Of a stretch of 36,048 nt of DNA, positions 15,625 to 23,272 are shown piece after piece. Source of the DNA: Variovorax paradoxus. Lineage in GTDB: Bacteria; Pseudomonadota; Gammaproteobacteria; Burkholderiales; Burkholderiaceae_C. Each line of letters begins with the position of its first letter. Positions within the stretch are counted from its first letter, which is position 1. Made by a program: the position numbers and the translations under genes. The notes under the pieces are model-generated. The model worked only from the letters and a program-made list of their open reading frames with translations. It was not told the DNA's origin and ran no database searches. The stretch covers positions 1 to 36,048 of the forward strand of contig NZ_JAGGNV010000103.1 in NCBI RefSeq assembly GCF_018614955.1, written 5' to 3'.

Positions 15625-16950
15625 TCAGTCTGCTTTCAGGATGGTCTCGCCGCGCAGCGGACCCATGTCGCGAATGTTGAAGCGATGGCGCTTCCAGCCG
15701 GCATAGGTGCGGCGCCAGTTGAGCAGGGACATGAAGTAGTAGACCACCTTGAACATCAACAACGAGAGGCGGTAGGCCGGCCCGTGGTGGATGTCGGCAG
15801 CCAGCAGGGACATCAGGCCCTGCTTCACCTTGAAGATGTTCTGCGGGTGCATGAACATGTCGCGGATCGTCGGATTCGTGACGCGGTAGATGAACCACGA
15901 GTAGTCGCGCGGCCCCACGCGCATGCGCTTCTCCAGTGCCGCCCTGGCCGCCGGCAGTTCGGCCGGCTGGTCGAGCGCCGTTTGCACCAGCTGCGCGCCG
16001 TCGAAGGCGCTCTGCATCGCCAGGAACACGCCGGACGAGAACATCGGGTCGATGAAGGTGAAGGCATCGCCCACCATCAGGTAGCGCTCGCCGGTGGCAT
16101 GCGTGCTGGAGTACGCGAAGTTGCCCGTGGCATGGACCTTGTCGTCGACGAGCGTCGCATCCTTCAGGCGGTCGTGCAGTTCCGGGCACATCGCGATGGT
16201 GTCGAAGAAGTAGTCCTTCAGCGGCTTGTCGCGCGCCTTCAGGTAGTAGGCCCAGCACACGGCGCCGACGCTGGTCGTGCCGTCGGCAAGCGGAATGAAC
16301 CAGAACCAGCCGTGCTCGAACCAGCAGATGCTGATGTTGCCCTCGCGCTTGCCCGTAAGGCGCCGGGCGTTGCGGAAGTGCCCGAAGAGTGCGGTGCTGT
16401 TGTGGTCCGGGTTCTTCTTCTTGCACTTGAACTTGTTGGCCAGGACCGTGTCGCGGCCGCTGGCATCGACGACGAAGCGCGCCCGCCATGTGCGCCTGGC
16501 GCCGTCGCCGAGCTGCGCCTGCACCGTGGCGCCGGTGTCGTCGAAATCGACCTCGCACACCTTCGCGCCTTCGATGGCCAGCGCGCCCACATTGGCGGCA
16601 TTGCGAAACAGCAGCTCGTCGAGCTCCGAACGGCGAACCTGCCAGGCCGAGTCCTTGGACGGGTCCCAGCCTTCGGAAAAGTCGACATAGCTGCAGTAGT
16701 CGAGGTCAGGCGGCACGAACTCGATGCCGAACTTCGGCATGCCGATCTTCTCGACCTCCTCGCGCACGCCGAGCTTGTCGAACAGCTCGACATTGCCCGG
16801 CAGCAGCGATTCGCCGATGTGGAAGCGCGGGTGATGTTCCTTCTCGAGCAGAACCACGCGTCGCCCCTCGCGCGCGAGGAGCGCTGCGATGGTCGAGCCC
16901 GCAGGTCCTCCGCCGACGACGAGCACATCGCATTCCTGAACTGCCTGCAT
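15625..16950 (-). CDS. FAD-dependent oxidoreductase, flavin-dependent halogenase-like
   Basis: A 441-residue flavoprotein of the halogenase/geranylgeranyl-reductase superfamily. It has an N-terminal FAD-binding GGGPAGS (about residue 14), FHIGESLLPGN, a K-x-G-x-x-F element (PKFGIEF) at the place of the catalytic lysine loop, GWFWFIPLADG, which matches the WxWxIP halogenase motif, and a GDAFTFIDPMFSSGVFLA FAD-ribityl motif. These signatures suggest halogenation or hydroxylation of an aromatic or carrier-bound substrate, but many relatives with the same motifs are plain monooxygenases or reductases. I chose the ATG at 16950 because GGAG lies 9 bases upstream (16960-16963 region); the longer frame to 16992 has no better site. 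The C-terminal region ends with a hydrophobic, basic helical tail. No flavin reductase is adjacent. Confidence 0.85.
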   Translation of the reverse strand: MQAVQECDVLVVGGGPAGSTIAALLAREGRRVVLLEKEHHPRFHIGESLLPGNVELFDKLGVREEVEKIGMPKFGIEFVPPDLDYCSYVDFSEGWDPSKDSAWQVRRSELDELLFRNAANVGALAIEGAKVCEVDFDDTGATVQAQLGDGARRTWRARFVVDASGRDTVLANKFKCKKKNPDHNSTALFGHFRNARRLTGKREGNISICWFEHGWFWFIPLADGTTSVGAVCWAYYLKARDKPLKDYFFDTIAMCPELHDRLKDATLVDDKVHATGNFAYSSTHATGERYLMVGDAFTFIDPMFSSGVFLAMQSAFDGAQLVQTALDQPAELPAARAALEKRMRVGPRDYSWFIYRVTNPTIRDMFMHPQNIFKVKQGLMSLLAADIHHGPAYRLSLLMFKVVYYFMSLLNWRRTYAGWKRHRFNIRDMGPLRGETILKAD

Positions 16951-17148
16951 GGGGTACTTCTCCTTCGGATCGCGCATTGTTGAGCTCCGCATTGTGCCGC
17001 CGCCGCACGCACCGACCTTGACGGGGAGAGCTTCACGGCATTTTCCCTACGCGAGACTTCGCCTCGCGCCCACACCGTCGATTGCGCCCTGATCTGAGAT
17101 TGGCGCCACAGCGCGGCGCCGTGCCGCCAGCAGCATCAGGAGCATGAA

Positions 17149-17541
17149 ATGGCAACCGACAACGTCAGGACTTCCTCGGGGCTTGCCGATGAGGCCGAGC
17201 AAACTGCGCAAGAGGCGCTTGAAGCCGCGCAGGGGTACGCGCGAGAAAGCGGGCGCATTGCCAAGGACGCCATTCCTTCGATTCGTTCGAACGTCGAGGA
17301 AGACGCCAAGGAGATTGCCAAGGACGCGGCCGTCACCGGCCGCGCGTATGCCCGGAATGCCGTGAATGCGACGGGCCGGAAGATCCGGGACTTCAAGGGC
17401 CAGGTCACCCACGCCAAGGACAGCTGCCTGCAATACATCGCAGAGGAACCCGTCCGCGCATCGCTTACCGCAGCGGCGACCGGCGCGGTGCTCATGACGC
17501 TGCTTCTTTCGCTCACGCGAGGCAGCCGCTCGATCAAGTAG
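17149..17541 (+). CDS. DUF883/ElaB-YqjD-like membrane-anchored protein
   Basis: A 130-residue protein resembling the ElaB/YqjD (DUF883) family. Residues 1 to about 95 are a charged, alanine-rich amphipathic region likely to form a coiled coil (EDAKEIAKDAAVTGRAYARNA). It ends with the conserved approach EEPVRASL, a single membrane helix (TAAATGAVLMTLLLSL) and a basic TRGSRS tail. Relatives are inner-membrane proteins, some of which bind ribosomes in stationary phase; that role is not shown here. AGGAG lies 7 bases before the ATG. It stands alone between the oxidoreductase gene and the LysR gene. Confidence 0.75.
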   Translation: MATDNVRTSSGLADEAEQTAQEALEAAQGYARESGRIAKDAIPSIRSNVEEDAKEIAKDAAVTGRAYARNAVNATGRKIRDFKGQVTHAKDSCLQYIAEEPVRASLTAAATGAVLMTLLLSLTRGSRSIK

Positions 17542-17561
17542 ATGCGTAGCGTCAACAGGCG

Positions 17562-18469
17562 CTAGCCGCGCCACGGCGGCGCCGGCTTGAAGCGCGCCTG
17601 CAGGAACGAGAGGAACAGCTTCACCCTGGCGGACATGCCGAGGCGCTGCGCCACCAGCGCCACCACATCTGCGCCGGCAGGCTCCAGTCCTCGAGAATGC
17701 GCACCAGATGCCCCGAGGCCAGGCTCTCGGCGATGTCCCATTCCGAGCGCATGATCAGGCCCTTGCCCTTGAGTGCCCACTGCCGCACGACGTCGCCGTC
17801 GTTGCTGCTCAGGGTCGCCGCCACCCGCACCGCGACTTCACTGCGCTTCTTCCGGAAGTGCCACAGCGTCACGTCTTCCTGGTTTTCGCGCAGCACGATG
17901 CAGTCGTGCCCGGCCAGCTCCTGCGGCGTGCGCGGCGCCGGGCGGCGGGCGAGGTAGCCGGGTGCGGCGCAGACGAAGCGCGCATTGGGCGCGATGGGGT
18001 AGGCGACCATGCTCGAATCCGCGAGGTTGCCGATGTGCACGATCAGGTCGAAGCGGTTCGCGTCGGCCGCCGACACCACGTCGCTGAGCGTCAGCGAAAC
18101 CTTCAGGCCCGGGTGCAGCGTATGAAAGTCGGCGATGGCGGCCGCCAGGTGATGGCGTCCGAAGCCCAGGGGGCCGCAGACGTTCAGCGTTCCGGCGACC
18201 TCGCCGGAGCGGGCGCGCAGGTTGTCGATCAGGCCATCCAGCTCGGCGAGCAGGCTCACGGCCCCCGCATGGAAGAGCTCGCCCTCGTCGGTAAGGCTGA
18301 AGCGGCGCGTGCTGCGGTGGACCAGGTGCAGCCCCAGGCGGCTTTCCAGCTGCCGCAGCCGTTGCGACACGGACGAGGCCGTCACGTCCATGCGCCGCGC
18401 GGCCTCCGCGAGGGAGCCGCTTTCGGTGATGGCGACGAAGAAGCGCAGGTCGGTGATGTCGTGCGACAT
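17562..18469 (-). pseudogene. LysR-family regulator with an apparent C-terminal frameshift
   Basis: A LysR regulator with helix-turn-helix segment ITDLRFFVAITESGSLAEA and MDVTASSVSQRLRQLE (about residues 6-65) and an effector domain starting GTLNVCGPLGFGR. The frame from 18469 stops at 17621 after 282 residues with an anomalous tail (QMWWRWWRSASACPPG). The next frame carries the expected family ending (ADVVALVAQRLGMSARVKL, then FLSFLQARFKPAPPWRG) to a stop at 17562. Adding one G near 17671-17676 gives LPAADVVALVAQ, so a one-base loss is the simplest reading. It may be a real recent mutation or a sequencing error. The start is 9 bases from the end of the cyclodeaminase-like gene, so it is probably the last gene of that operon and once regulated it. 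Confidence 0.7.
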
Positions 18470-18478
18470 CCCCCGATC

Positions 18479-19450
18479 CTAATAGTCGATCTTGCTGCCG
18501 AGCCCGCGCTTCGCGGCGGTGCGCACGGCGAGGTCGGCCACGGCCAGGTCCTGCAGCGCCACGCCTGTTCCGTCGAAGAGCGTGATCTCATCGGCCGTGC
18601 GGCGCCCGTCGCACAAGCCTTCGATGACTGCGCCGATGCTGCCGCGGAAGCTCCGCTCCGTGATCAGGCCCGCGTCGTAGGCATGCTGGCACTCACCGAT
18701 GCTGAGGGCCTGTGCGGCCTCGTCGACGAACAGGGCGGCCGCGGCCACCAGCGCCGGATCCAGCTCCTGCTTGCCCCGGGTGTCGGCGCCCATGGCGTTG
18801 ATGTGGGTGCCGGGGCGCACCCATGATTTTTCGACCAGGGCCCTCTGCGAAGGCGTCACGGTGATCAGGATGTCGGCGTGGGCGGCCACGGCCTGGGCGC
18901 CGCTTTCCGGGATGAACTCCAGGCCGAGCTGCTCCACGATGCGGCCGAAGGCGGCTAGGTTCTCGGGCGAGCGATTCCACGCATGGACCCTGCGGATCGC
19001 ACGCACGGCCAGCGTCGCGCGCAGCTGGTATTGCGCCTGGACGCCCGCGCCGATGATGCCGAGCACGCTGCTGTCGGGGCGCGACAGGTGCTTGGTCGCA
19101 ATCGCGCTGGCTGCGCCGGTGCGCACGCCGGTCAGGTAGTTCGCGCTGACGAGTGCCGATGCGCGGCCGGTGTCCGGGTCGAAAAGCAAGGTCGAAGACT
19201 GGTGATTGCTCAGGCCCTTGCCCATGTTGTGCGGCCAGTAGCCGCCCGCCTTGAGCCCGAGGATGGGCGCGCTGGCGTCGCAGCCGGCCTTGACGCCGAA
19301 GACGGCGTCCTGGTAGCCCACCCCCTCGCGAACCACCGGGTAGTTGCGCGCCTCCTGGCATGCCATGGCGGCGAAGCACTGCTCGACCGCTGCAATGGCG
19401 TCTTCGACGCTCACCAGCGCGCGCGCCTCCTGTTCCGAAATTATCAGCAT
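18479..19450 (-). CDS. Ornithine cyclodeaminase/mu-crystallin-family NAD(P)-dependent reductase
   Basis: A 323-residue member of the OCD/mu-crystallin family, NAD(P)-dependent enzymes that act on imines and amino acids (ornithine cyclodeaminase, ketimine reductases, alanine dehydrogenase-like, iminosuccinate reductase). The N-terminal substrate domain contains FGVKAGCD and GLKAGGYW; the Rossmann fold starts with LGIIGAGVQAQYQ; GADTRGKQELD and LFDGTGVALQDLAVA follow. The start at 19450 has AGGAAG upstream. It is 20 bases downstream of the DSD1-like gene. Beside two hydroxy-amino-acid PLP enzymes it is more likely a reductase of an imino acid, such as the BhcD iminosuccinate reductase of the beta-hydroxyaspartate cycle, than an ornithine enzyme. 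This is inference from context. Confidence 0.88.
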   Translation of the reverse strand: MLIISEQEARALVSVEDAIAAVEQCFAAMACQEARNYPVVREGVGYQDAVFGVKAGCDASAPILGLKAGGYWPHNMGKGLSNHQSSTLLFDPDTGRASALVSANYLTGVRTGAASAIATKHLSRPDSSVLGIIGAGVQAQYQLRATLAVRAIRRVHAWNRSPENLAAFGRIVEQLGLEFIPESGAQAVAAHADILITVTPSQRALVEKSWVRPGTHINAMGADTRGKQELDPALVAAAALFVDEAAQALSIGECQHAYDAGLITERSFRGSIGAVIEGLCDGRRTADEITLFDGTGVALQDLAVADLAVRTAAKRGLGSKIDY

Positions 19451-19470
19451 CGCGTCTTCCTGTTTGCGCT

Positions 19471-20610
19471 TCACCAGCCGCTGAAACGCTGCCACGTCGC
19501 AGTGATCTCGTGGCCGGCGCCGAGCACCTTGTAGTGCTCGTATTGCGCGGCGGTGGGGCAGGCGTGGTTGGGCACGATGCGCACCTGCGCGCCGACCGGC
19601 AGATGCAGCGCGCCTTCGATCTTGCCTGAGCGGTGCGCCATGATGCCGTGCTCCTGGTTGGCGCCCACGAGGATGAGGTCGTCCAGCGGCCGCCCGTCGA
19701 GGTCGCAGACCAGTCCGTAGCCCTGGTCGACCGGCTGCCTGGCCGTGCCGCGGTCGCGCGACATCGCCATCCATCCGGCATCGAGGATCGTCCAGCCTTT
19801 TTCGCGCTGGTGGCCGATCACCGTGGCCAGCACCGACAGCGCGATGTCGTCCACGCGGCAGACGTTCAGGCCGGCCATCACCAGATCGAAGAACACGAAC
19901 ACGCCGGCTCGCACTTCGGTGACGCCTTCCAGCTGCTCGGCGAAGAGCGCGGTCGGCGTCGAGCCGACGCTGACCACGGGGCATGCGATGCCCGCCGCGC
20001 GCAGGCGCTCGGCTGCATGCACGGCCGCCGCACGCTCCTGCTCGGCCATTGCGCAGATCGCCTCGATGGAAGTGCAGTCGTAGGAGCTTCCGGCATGCGT
20101 GAGGATGCCCTGCACCGAAATGCCGGCGCCTTCGAGGAATTGCGCGATCTCGAGAAGATCGCCGCCATCGGGATTCACGCCCGAGCGGTGGCCGTCGGAG
20201 TCGATCTCGATGAGCACGTCGAAATGCCGCTCGGTTGCCTTCGCGCGCTCGGCCAGCATGCGCGCGGCCTCGATGCTGTCGAGGATCAGCGTGAGCCGCA
20301 CGCCCTTGTCCTGCAAGGCCGTCACGTGGTCGAGCTTGTTCGGCGCGATGCAGACGGCGTAGAGGATGTCGGTGACGCCGTGTGCCGCGAAGTAGTCGGC
20401 CTCGCGCAGCGTCGACACCGTGATCGGCCCTTGCGGCGTCTCCATGATCCGGCGCGTCACGTCGATCGACTTGTTGGTCTTCGCATGCGGTCGGAACGAG
20501 ACGCCGAGGCGGCGCATCTGCTTGCGCATGCGCTCGATGTTGCGGTCCATGCGCGCCTCGTCGAGCAGCAGCGCGGGCGTCTCCAGTTGTTCGAGAAACT
20601 GCTTCGTCAT
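19471..20610 (-). CDS. DSD1-type fold-III PLP enzyme, D-serine/D-threo-3-hydroxyaspartate dehydratase-like
   Basis: A 379-residue enzyme with an alanine racemase N-terminal barrel and a C-terminal beta domain. The PLP lysine is in FRPHAKTNKS (Lys44). The metal site is NHACPT (His349, Cys351), the His-x-Cys pattern of eukaryotic D-serine dehydratase and of the D-threo-3-hydroxyaspartate dehydratase described from Delftia. Enzymes of this type remove water and ammonia from D-beta-hydroxy amino acids with a zinc or manganese cofactor. D-threonine aldolases have His-x-Asp instead. The start at 20610 lies one base after the deacylase stop, so the genes are translationally close. Start and stop are complete and no motif is missing. 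Substrate choice between D-serine, D-threonine and 3-hydroxyaspartate is open. Confidence 0.85.
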   Translation of the reverse strand: MTKQFLEQLETPALLLDEARMDRNIERMRKQMRRLGVSFRPHAKTNKSIDVTRRIMETPQGPITVSTLREADYFAAHGVTDILYAVCIAPNKLDHVTALQDKGVRLTLILDSIEAARMLAERAKATERHFDVLIEIDSDGHRSGVNPDGGDLLEIAQFLEGAGISVQGILTHAGSSYDCTSIEAICAMAEQERAAAVHAAERLRAAGIACPVVSVGSTPTALFAEQLEGVTEVRAGVFVFFDLVMAGLNVCRVDDIALSVLATVIGHQREKGWTILDAGWMAMSRDRGTARQPVDQGYGLVCDLDGRPLDDLILVGANQEHGIMAHRSGKIEGALHLPVGAQVRIVPNHACPTAAQYEHYKVLGAGHEITATWQRFSGW

Positions 20611-20611
20611 C

Positions 20612-22078
20612 TCAGCTCGCTGCCTCGCTGGTTTCCCGGGCCAGCACGCGTCCGGGGCGCGCGCCGGTCGGACGGCCGCCTTGCCAGACCATCGCGCCAT
20701 TGACGATCACCGCCTCGATGCCGCGCGCCGGGGCGATCGGCGTTTCGTAGGTCGCGGCTTCGTCCACGGTGTCGGCGTCGAACAGGGTGAGGTCCGCATA
20801 GGCGCCTTCCTTCAACACTCCGCGGTCCCTGAGGCCGAAGTTCTTCGCCGTGAGTCCGGTCATCTTGTAGACGGCCGTCTCCAGCGGGAACAGCCCGAGC
20901 AGCCGGCCGTAGTGGCCCAGCACGCGCGGGAAGCTGCCCCACAGGCGCGGATGCGGCGAGGCGTCATGCGGCAGGCCGTCGGAGCCGATCATGGTCTGGT
21001 CGAACTTCAGGATGCGCTGCACGTCGTTCTCGTCCAGCCGGAAGTAGATGCCGCCGGCGGGGCTGAGCCGGCGGATCGCTTCTTCCTCGCCGACGCCCAG
21101 CTTCTTCGCGATGACGTCGAGGTCCTGGCCCGCATGTTCGGGCATGGGCTTGGACCAGCTCACGATCACGCGCGACGAGGTCGCCGCGCGGTCGGCCGAG
21201 AGGATGGTGGAGCCGGCCGTGTACGGATAGCAGTCCAGGCAGATCGGCTGCGTGGCCATGTTCTTCTCGATGAAGGACAGCGCCTCCTGCGAACGGCCGT
21301 GGTTCTCGGGCCCGACCACCTTCATGTGCGAGATCACCACCTGCACGCCGACCTCGCGGCCGACGCGGAAAGTTTCTTCCAGCGAGTCGATCACCTGGTC
21401 TGCCTCGTTGCGCATGTGGGTGCAGTACACGCCGTCGAAGTCCTTGAGCGGACGGCAGGTTTCGATCACTTCCTCGGTCGGCGCGGCGACCGCGGGCTCG
21501 TAGAAGAGGCCGGTGGAGACGCCGATGGCACCGGCTTCCAGCGCCTCCTGCACCAGTGCGCGCATGTCCGCGATCTGCTCGTCCGTGGCCGGAAGGCCCA
21601 GGTCGTCCAGCGTCGCGACGCGCAGGGTGGTGTGGCCCACCAGCAGCGCGCAGTTGGTCGCCGCAGGCTTGGCACGCAGCTCCTCGATGTACGACGCGAA
21701 AGTGGGAAAGGCGAACCAGCCGCCTTCCTCGTCGAGCAGGTTCAGGGGCGGAGTCACCGGCTGCGTGATCCCGCCCGGCATCGGCGCCAGCGAGATGCCG
21801 CAGTTGCCCGCGATCACGGTGGTGATGCCCTGGCTGACCTTGGGCGCCATGTCGGGGTCGGAGAGCATGAGGCGGTCGTCGTGCGTGTGCGCATCGATGA
21901 AGCCGGGCGCCGCGATGCGGCCGCCCTGGTCGATCTCGACCTCGCCGTGCATCGCCGACAGATCGCCGATGCGCGCGATGCGGTCGCCGCGAATGCCGAT
22001 GTCGCCCGCGAAGCGGGGCGCGCCGGTGCCGTCGACGATGCTGGCGTTGCGGATCAGGAGGTCGAAGTCTTTCTGCAT
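20612..22078 (-). CDS. N-acyl-D-amino-acid deacylase (D-aminoacylase)
   Basis: A 488-residue amidohydrolase of the D-aminoacylase family, which removes the acyl group from N-acyl-D-amino acids with a zinc centre. The metal motif HTHDD (His64, His66), the bridging cysteine in AGNCG (Cys93), GHTTLR, the SHMK histidine and MIGSDGLPHD aspartate are all present, in the order expected for the family. The composite barrel begins LLIRNASIVDGTGAPRF and ends with an ARPGRVL tail. It is 40 bases downstream of the aldolase-like gene. It would free D-amino acids for the neighbouring PLP enzymes. Dihydropyrimidinase-like relatives lack the cysteine, which argues against that alternative. Confidence 0.92.
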   Translation of the reverse strand: MQKDFDLLIRNASIVDGTGAPRFAGDIGIRGDRIARIGDLSAMHGEVEIDQGGRIAAPGFIDAHTHDDRLMLSDPDMAPKVSQGITTVIAGNCGISLAPMPGGITQPVTPPLNLLDEEGGWFAFPTFASYIEELRAKPAATNCALLVGHTTLRVATLDDLGLPATDEQIADMRALVQEALEAGAIGVSTGLFYEPAVAAPTEEVIETCRPLKDFDGVYCTHMRNEADQVIDSLEETFRVGREVGVQVVISHMKVVGPENHGRSQEALSFIEKNMATQPICLDCYPYTAGSTILSADRAATSSRVIVSWSKPMPEHAGQDLDVIAKKLGVGEEEAIRRLSPAGGIYFRLDENDVQRILKFDQTMIGSDGLPHDASPHPRLWGSFPRVLGHYGRLLGLFPLETAVYKMTGLTAKNFGLRDRGVLKEGAYADLTLFDADTVDEAATYETPIAPARGIEAVIVNGAMVWQGGRPTGARPGRVLARETSEAAS

Positions 22079-22118
22079 CAGGAGTCTCGGGTTTGATTGT
22101 TCGTGGGTGCGGCGCGTT

Positions 22119-23234
22119 TCAGAGCAGCGCGCCGCGCGCAGCGATCGGCCAGAGGGCCTCGACCCGCTCGCCGCGCACGCAGATCAGTTCGTCGTAGAGA
22201 TTGACGGTCGGGTCGCAATGGCCGGGCACGAGCATCAGCGGGTCACCCAGCGAAAGCGCGGCGCCGTCGGGGGTGGCCAGCACGCCATGCTCATCCGAGG
22301 CTTTCACGTAGCGCAGGTCGGCGCGCTGCCACACGGTCGGCAGGCCCGAGTCCACGCTGGATGCCTTCAGGCCGGCGTCGACCACGGCGCGCTCGGGCGT
22401 GGCGCGGCTCATGACCGTGGTGCGCACGAACAGCGCATGCTCGAAGGCGATGTCGTTCTCGCCGCGCTGGTTGTCGCCGTAGTCGCGGTCCATGAAGACA
22501 TAGGAGCCGGCCTGGATCTCGTTGAAGACGCCGGAGTCGCGTTCGTGCAGGAAGCTGCCCGTGCCTGCCCCCGTCACGCGTTCGACCGCGATGCCGCAGG
22601 CCTCGATGGCCGTGCGGGTCGTGCGCGCGGCCTCCACCGCACGGGCGATGGCCGCGGCGCGCTCCTGCGGCGCGCGCATGTGCTGCGCCGGGCCGTGGTA
22701 GCAGTGCAGGCCCATGAAGCGCAGCGGCGGATTGGCAACGATCTGCAGCGCAAGCCGCACTGCCTCTTCACCCGGCGCGACGCCGCAGCGGTTGGCGCCG
22801 ACATTGACCTCGACATAGGCATCCAGCGTCACCGCATGCGCCTGCGCCGCGGCGGCCAGGGCCTGCACCTGTTGCGGATGATCGACCAGCACGCCGATGC
22901 GCGCGCGGCGGGCCAGTGCCACCAGGCGATGCAGCTTGGCGTCTCCCACGACCTGGTTGGTGACCAGGATGTCTTCGATGCCCGCCTGCGCGAACACCGC
23001 CGCCTCGCTGACCTTCTGGCAGCAGATGCCGACGGCGCCCAGCGCCACCTGGCGCAGCGCAATCTCCGGGGTCTTGTGGCACTTGGCGTGGGCGCGCAGC
23101 CGCACCTTGCTGCCGCGCAGCGCCTCGGCCATGCGCGCCAGGTTGCGCTCGAACGCATCGAGGTCGAGCACCAGCGCAGGCGTATCGATGGCGCGGAGGT
23201 GATCGCCGGGGCTTGCGGCTTTCCAGGGGGTCAT
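22119..23234 (-). CDS. D-threonine aldolase / D-3-hydroxyaspartate aldolase-like PLP enzyme
   Basis: A 371-residue fold-III PLP enzyme, a paralogue in architecture of the DSD1-like protein in the same operon. The PLP lysine is in LRAHAKCHKTPE (Lys51). The C-terminal metal motif is PGHCDPTVN (His339, Asp341), the His-x-Asp type of metal-dependent D-threonine aldolase and D-3-hydroxyaspartate aldolase, which cleave the carbon chain to glycine and an aldehyde or glyoxylate. Tyr and Gly motifs (GLHCYHGPAQH, AGTGSF) agree. BhcC of the beta-hydroxyaspartate cycle belongs to this group. The ATG at 23234 is chosen over the longer frame to 23315, which would run into the Bug gene. It lies 38 bases downstream of the Bug receptor stop. 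Confidence 0.87.
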   Translation of the reverse strand: MTPWKAASPGDHLRAIDTPALVLDLDAFERNLARMAEALRGSKVRLRAHAKCHKTPEIALRQVALGAVGICCQKVSEAAVFAQAGIEDILVTNQVVGDAKLHRLVALARRARIGVLVDHPQQVQALAAAAQAHAVTLDAYVEVNVGANRCGVAPGEEAVRLALQIVANPPLRFMGLHCYHGPAQHMRAPQERAAAIARAVEAARTTRTAIEACGIAVERVTGAGTGSFLHERDSGVFNEIQAGSYVFMDRDYGDNQRGENDIAFEHALFVRTTVMSRATPERAVVDAGLKASSVDSGLPTVWQRADLRYVKASDEHGVLATPDGAALSLGDPLMLVPGHCDPTVNLYDELICVRGERVEALWPIAARGALL

Positions 23235-23272
23235 GATGAACGGGGCTCGTTGGAGGGAGATCGGCTCGGCTT

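Noticed and set aside
17562..18469. Two separate LysR genes
   Set aside because: The two frames join as one continuous LysR C-terminus after a one-base correction, so one broken gene is simpler.
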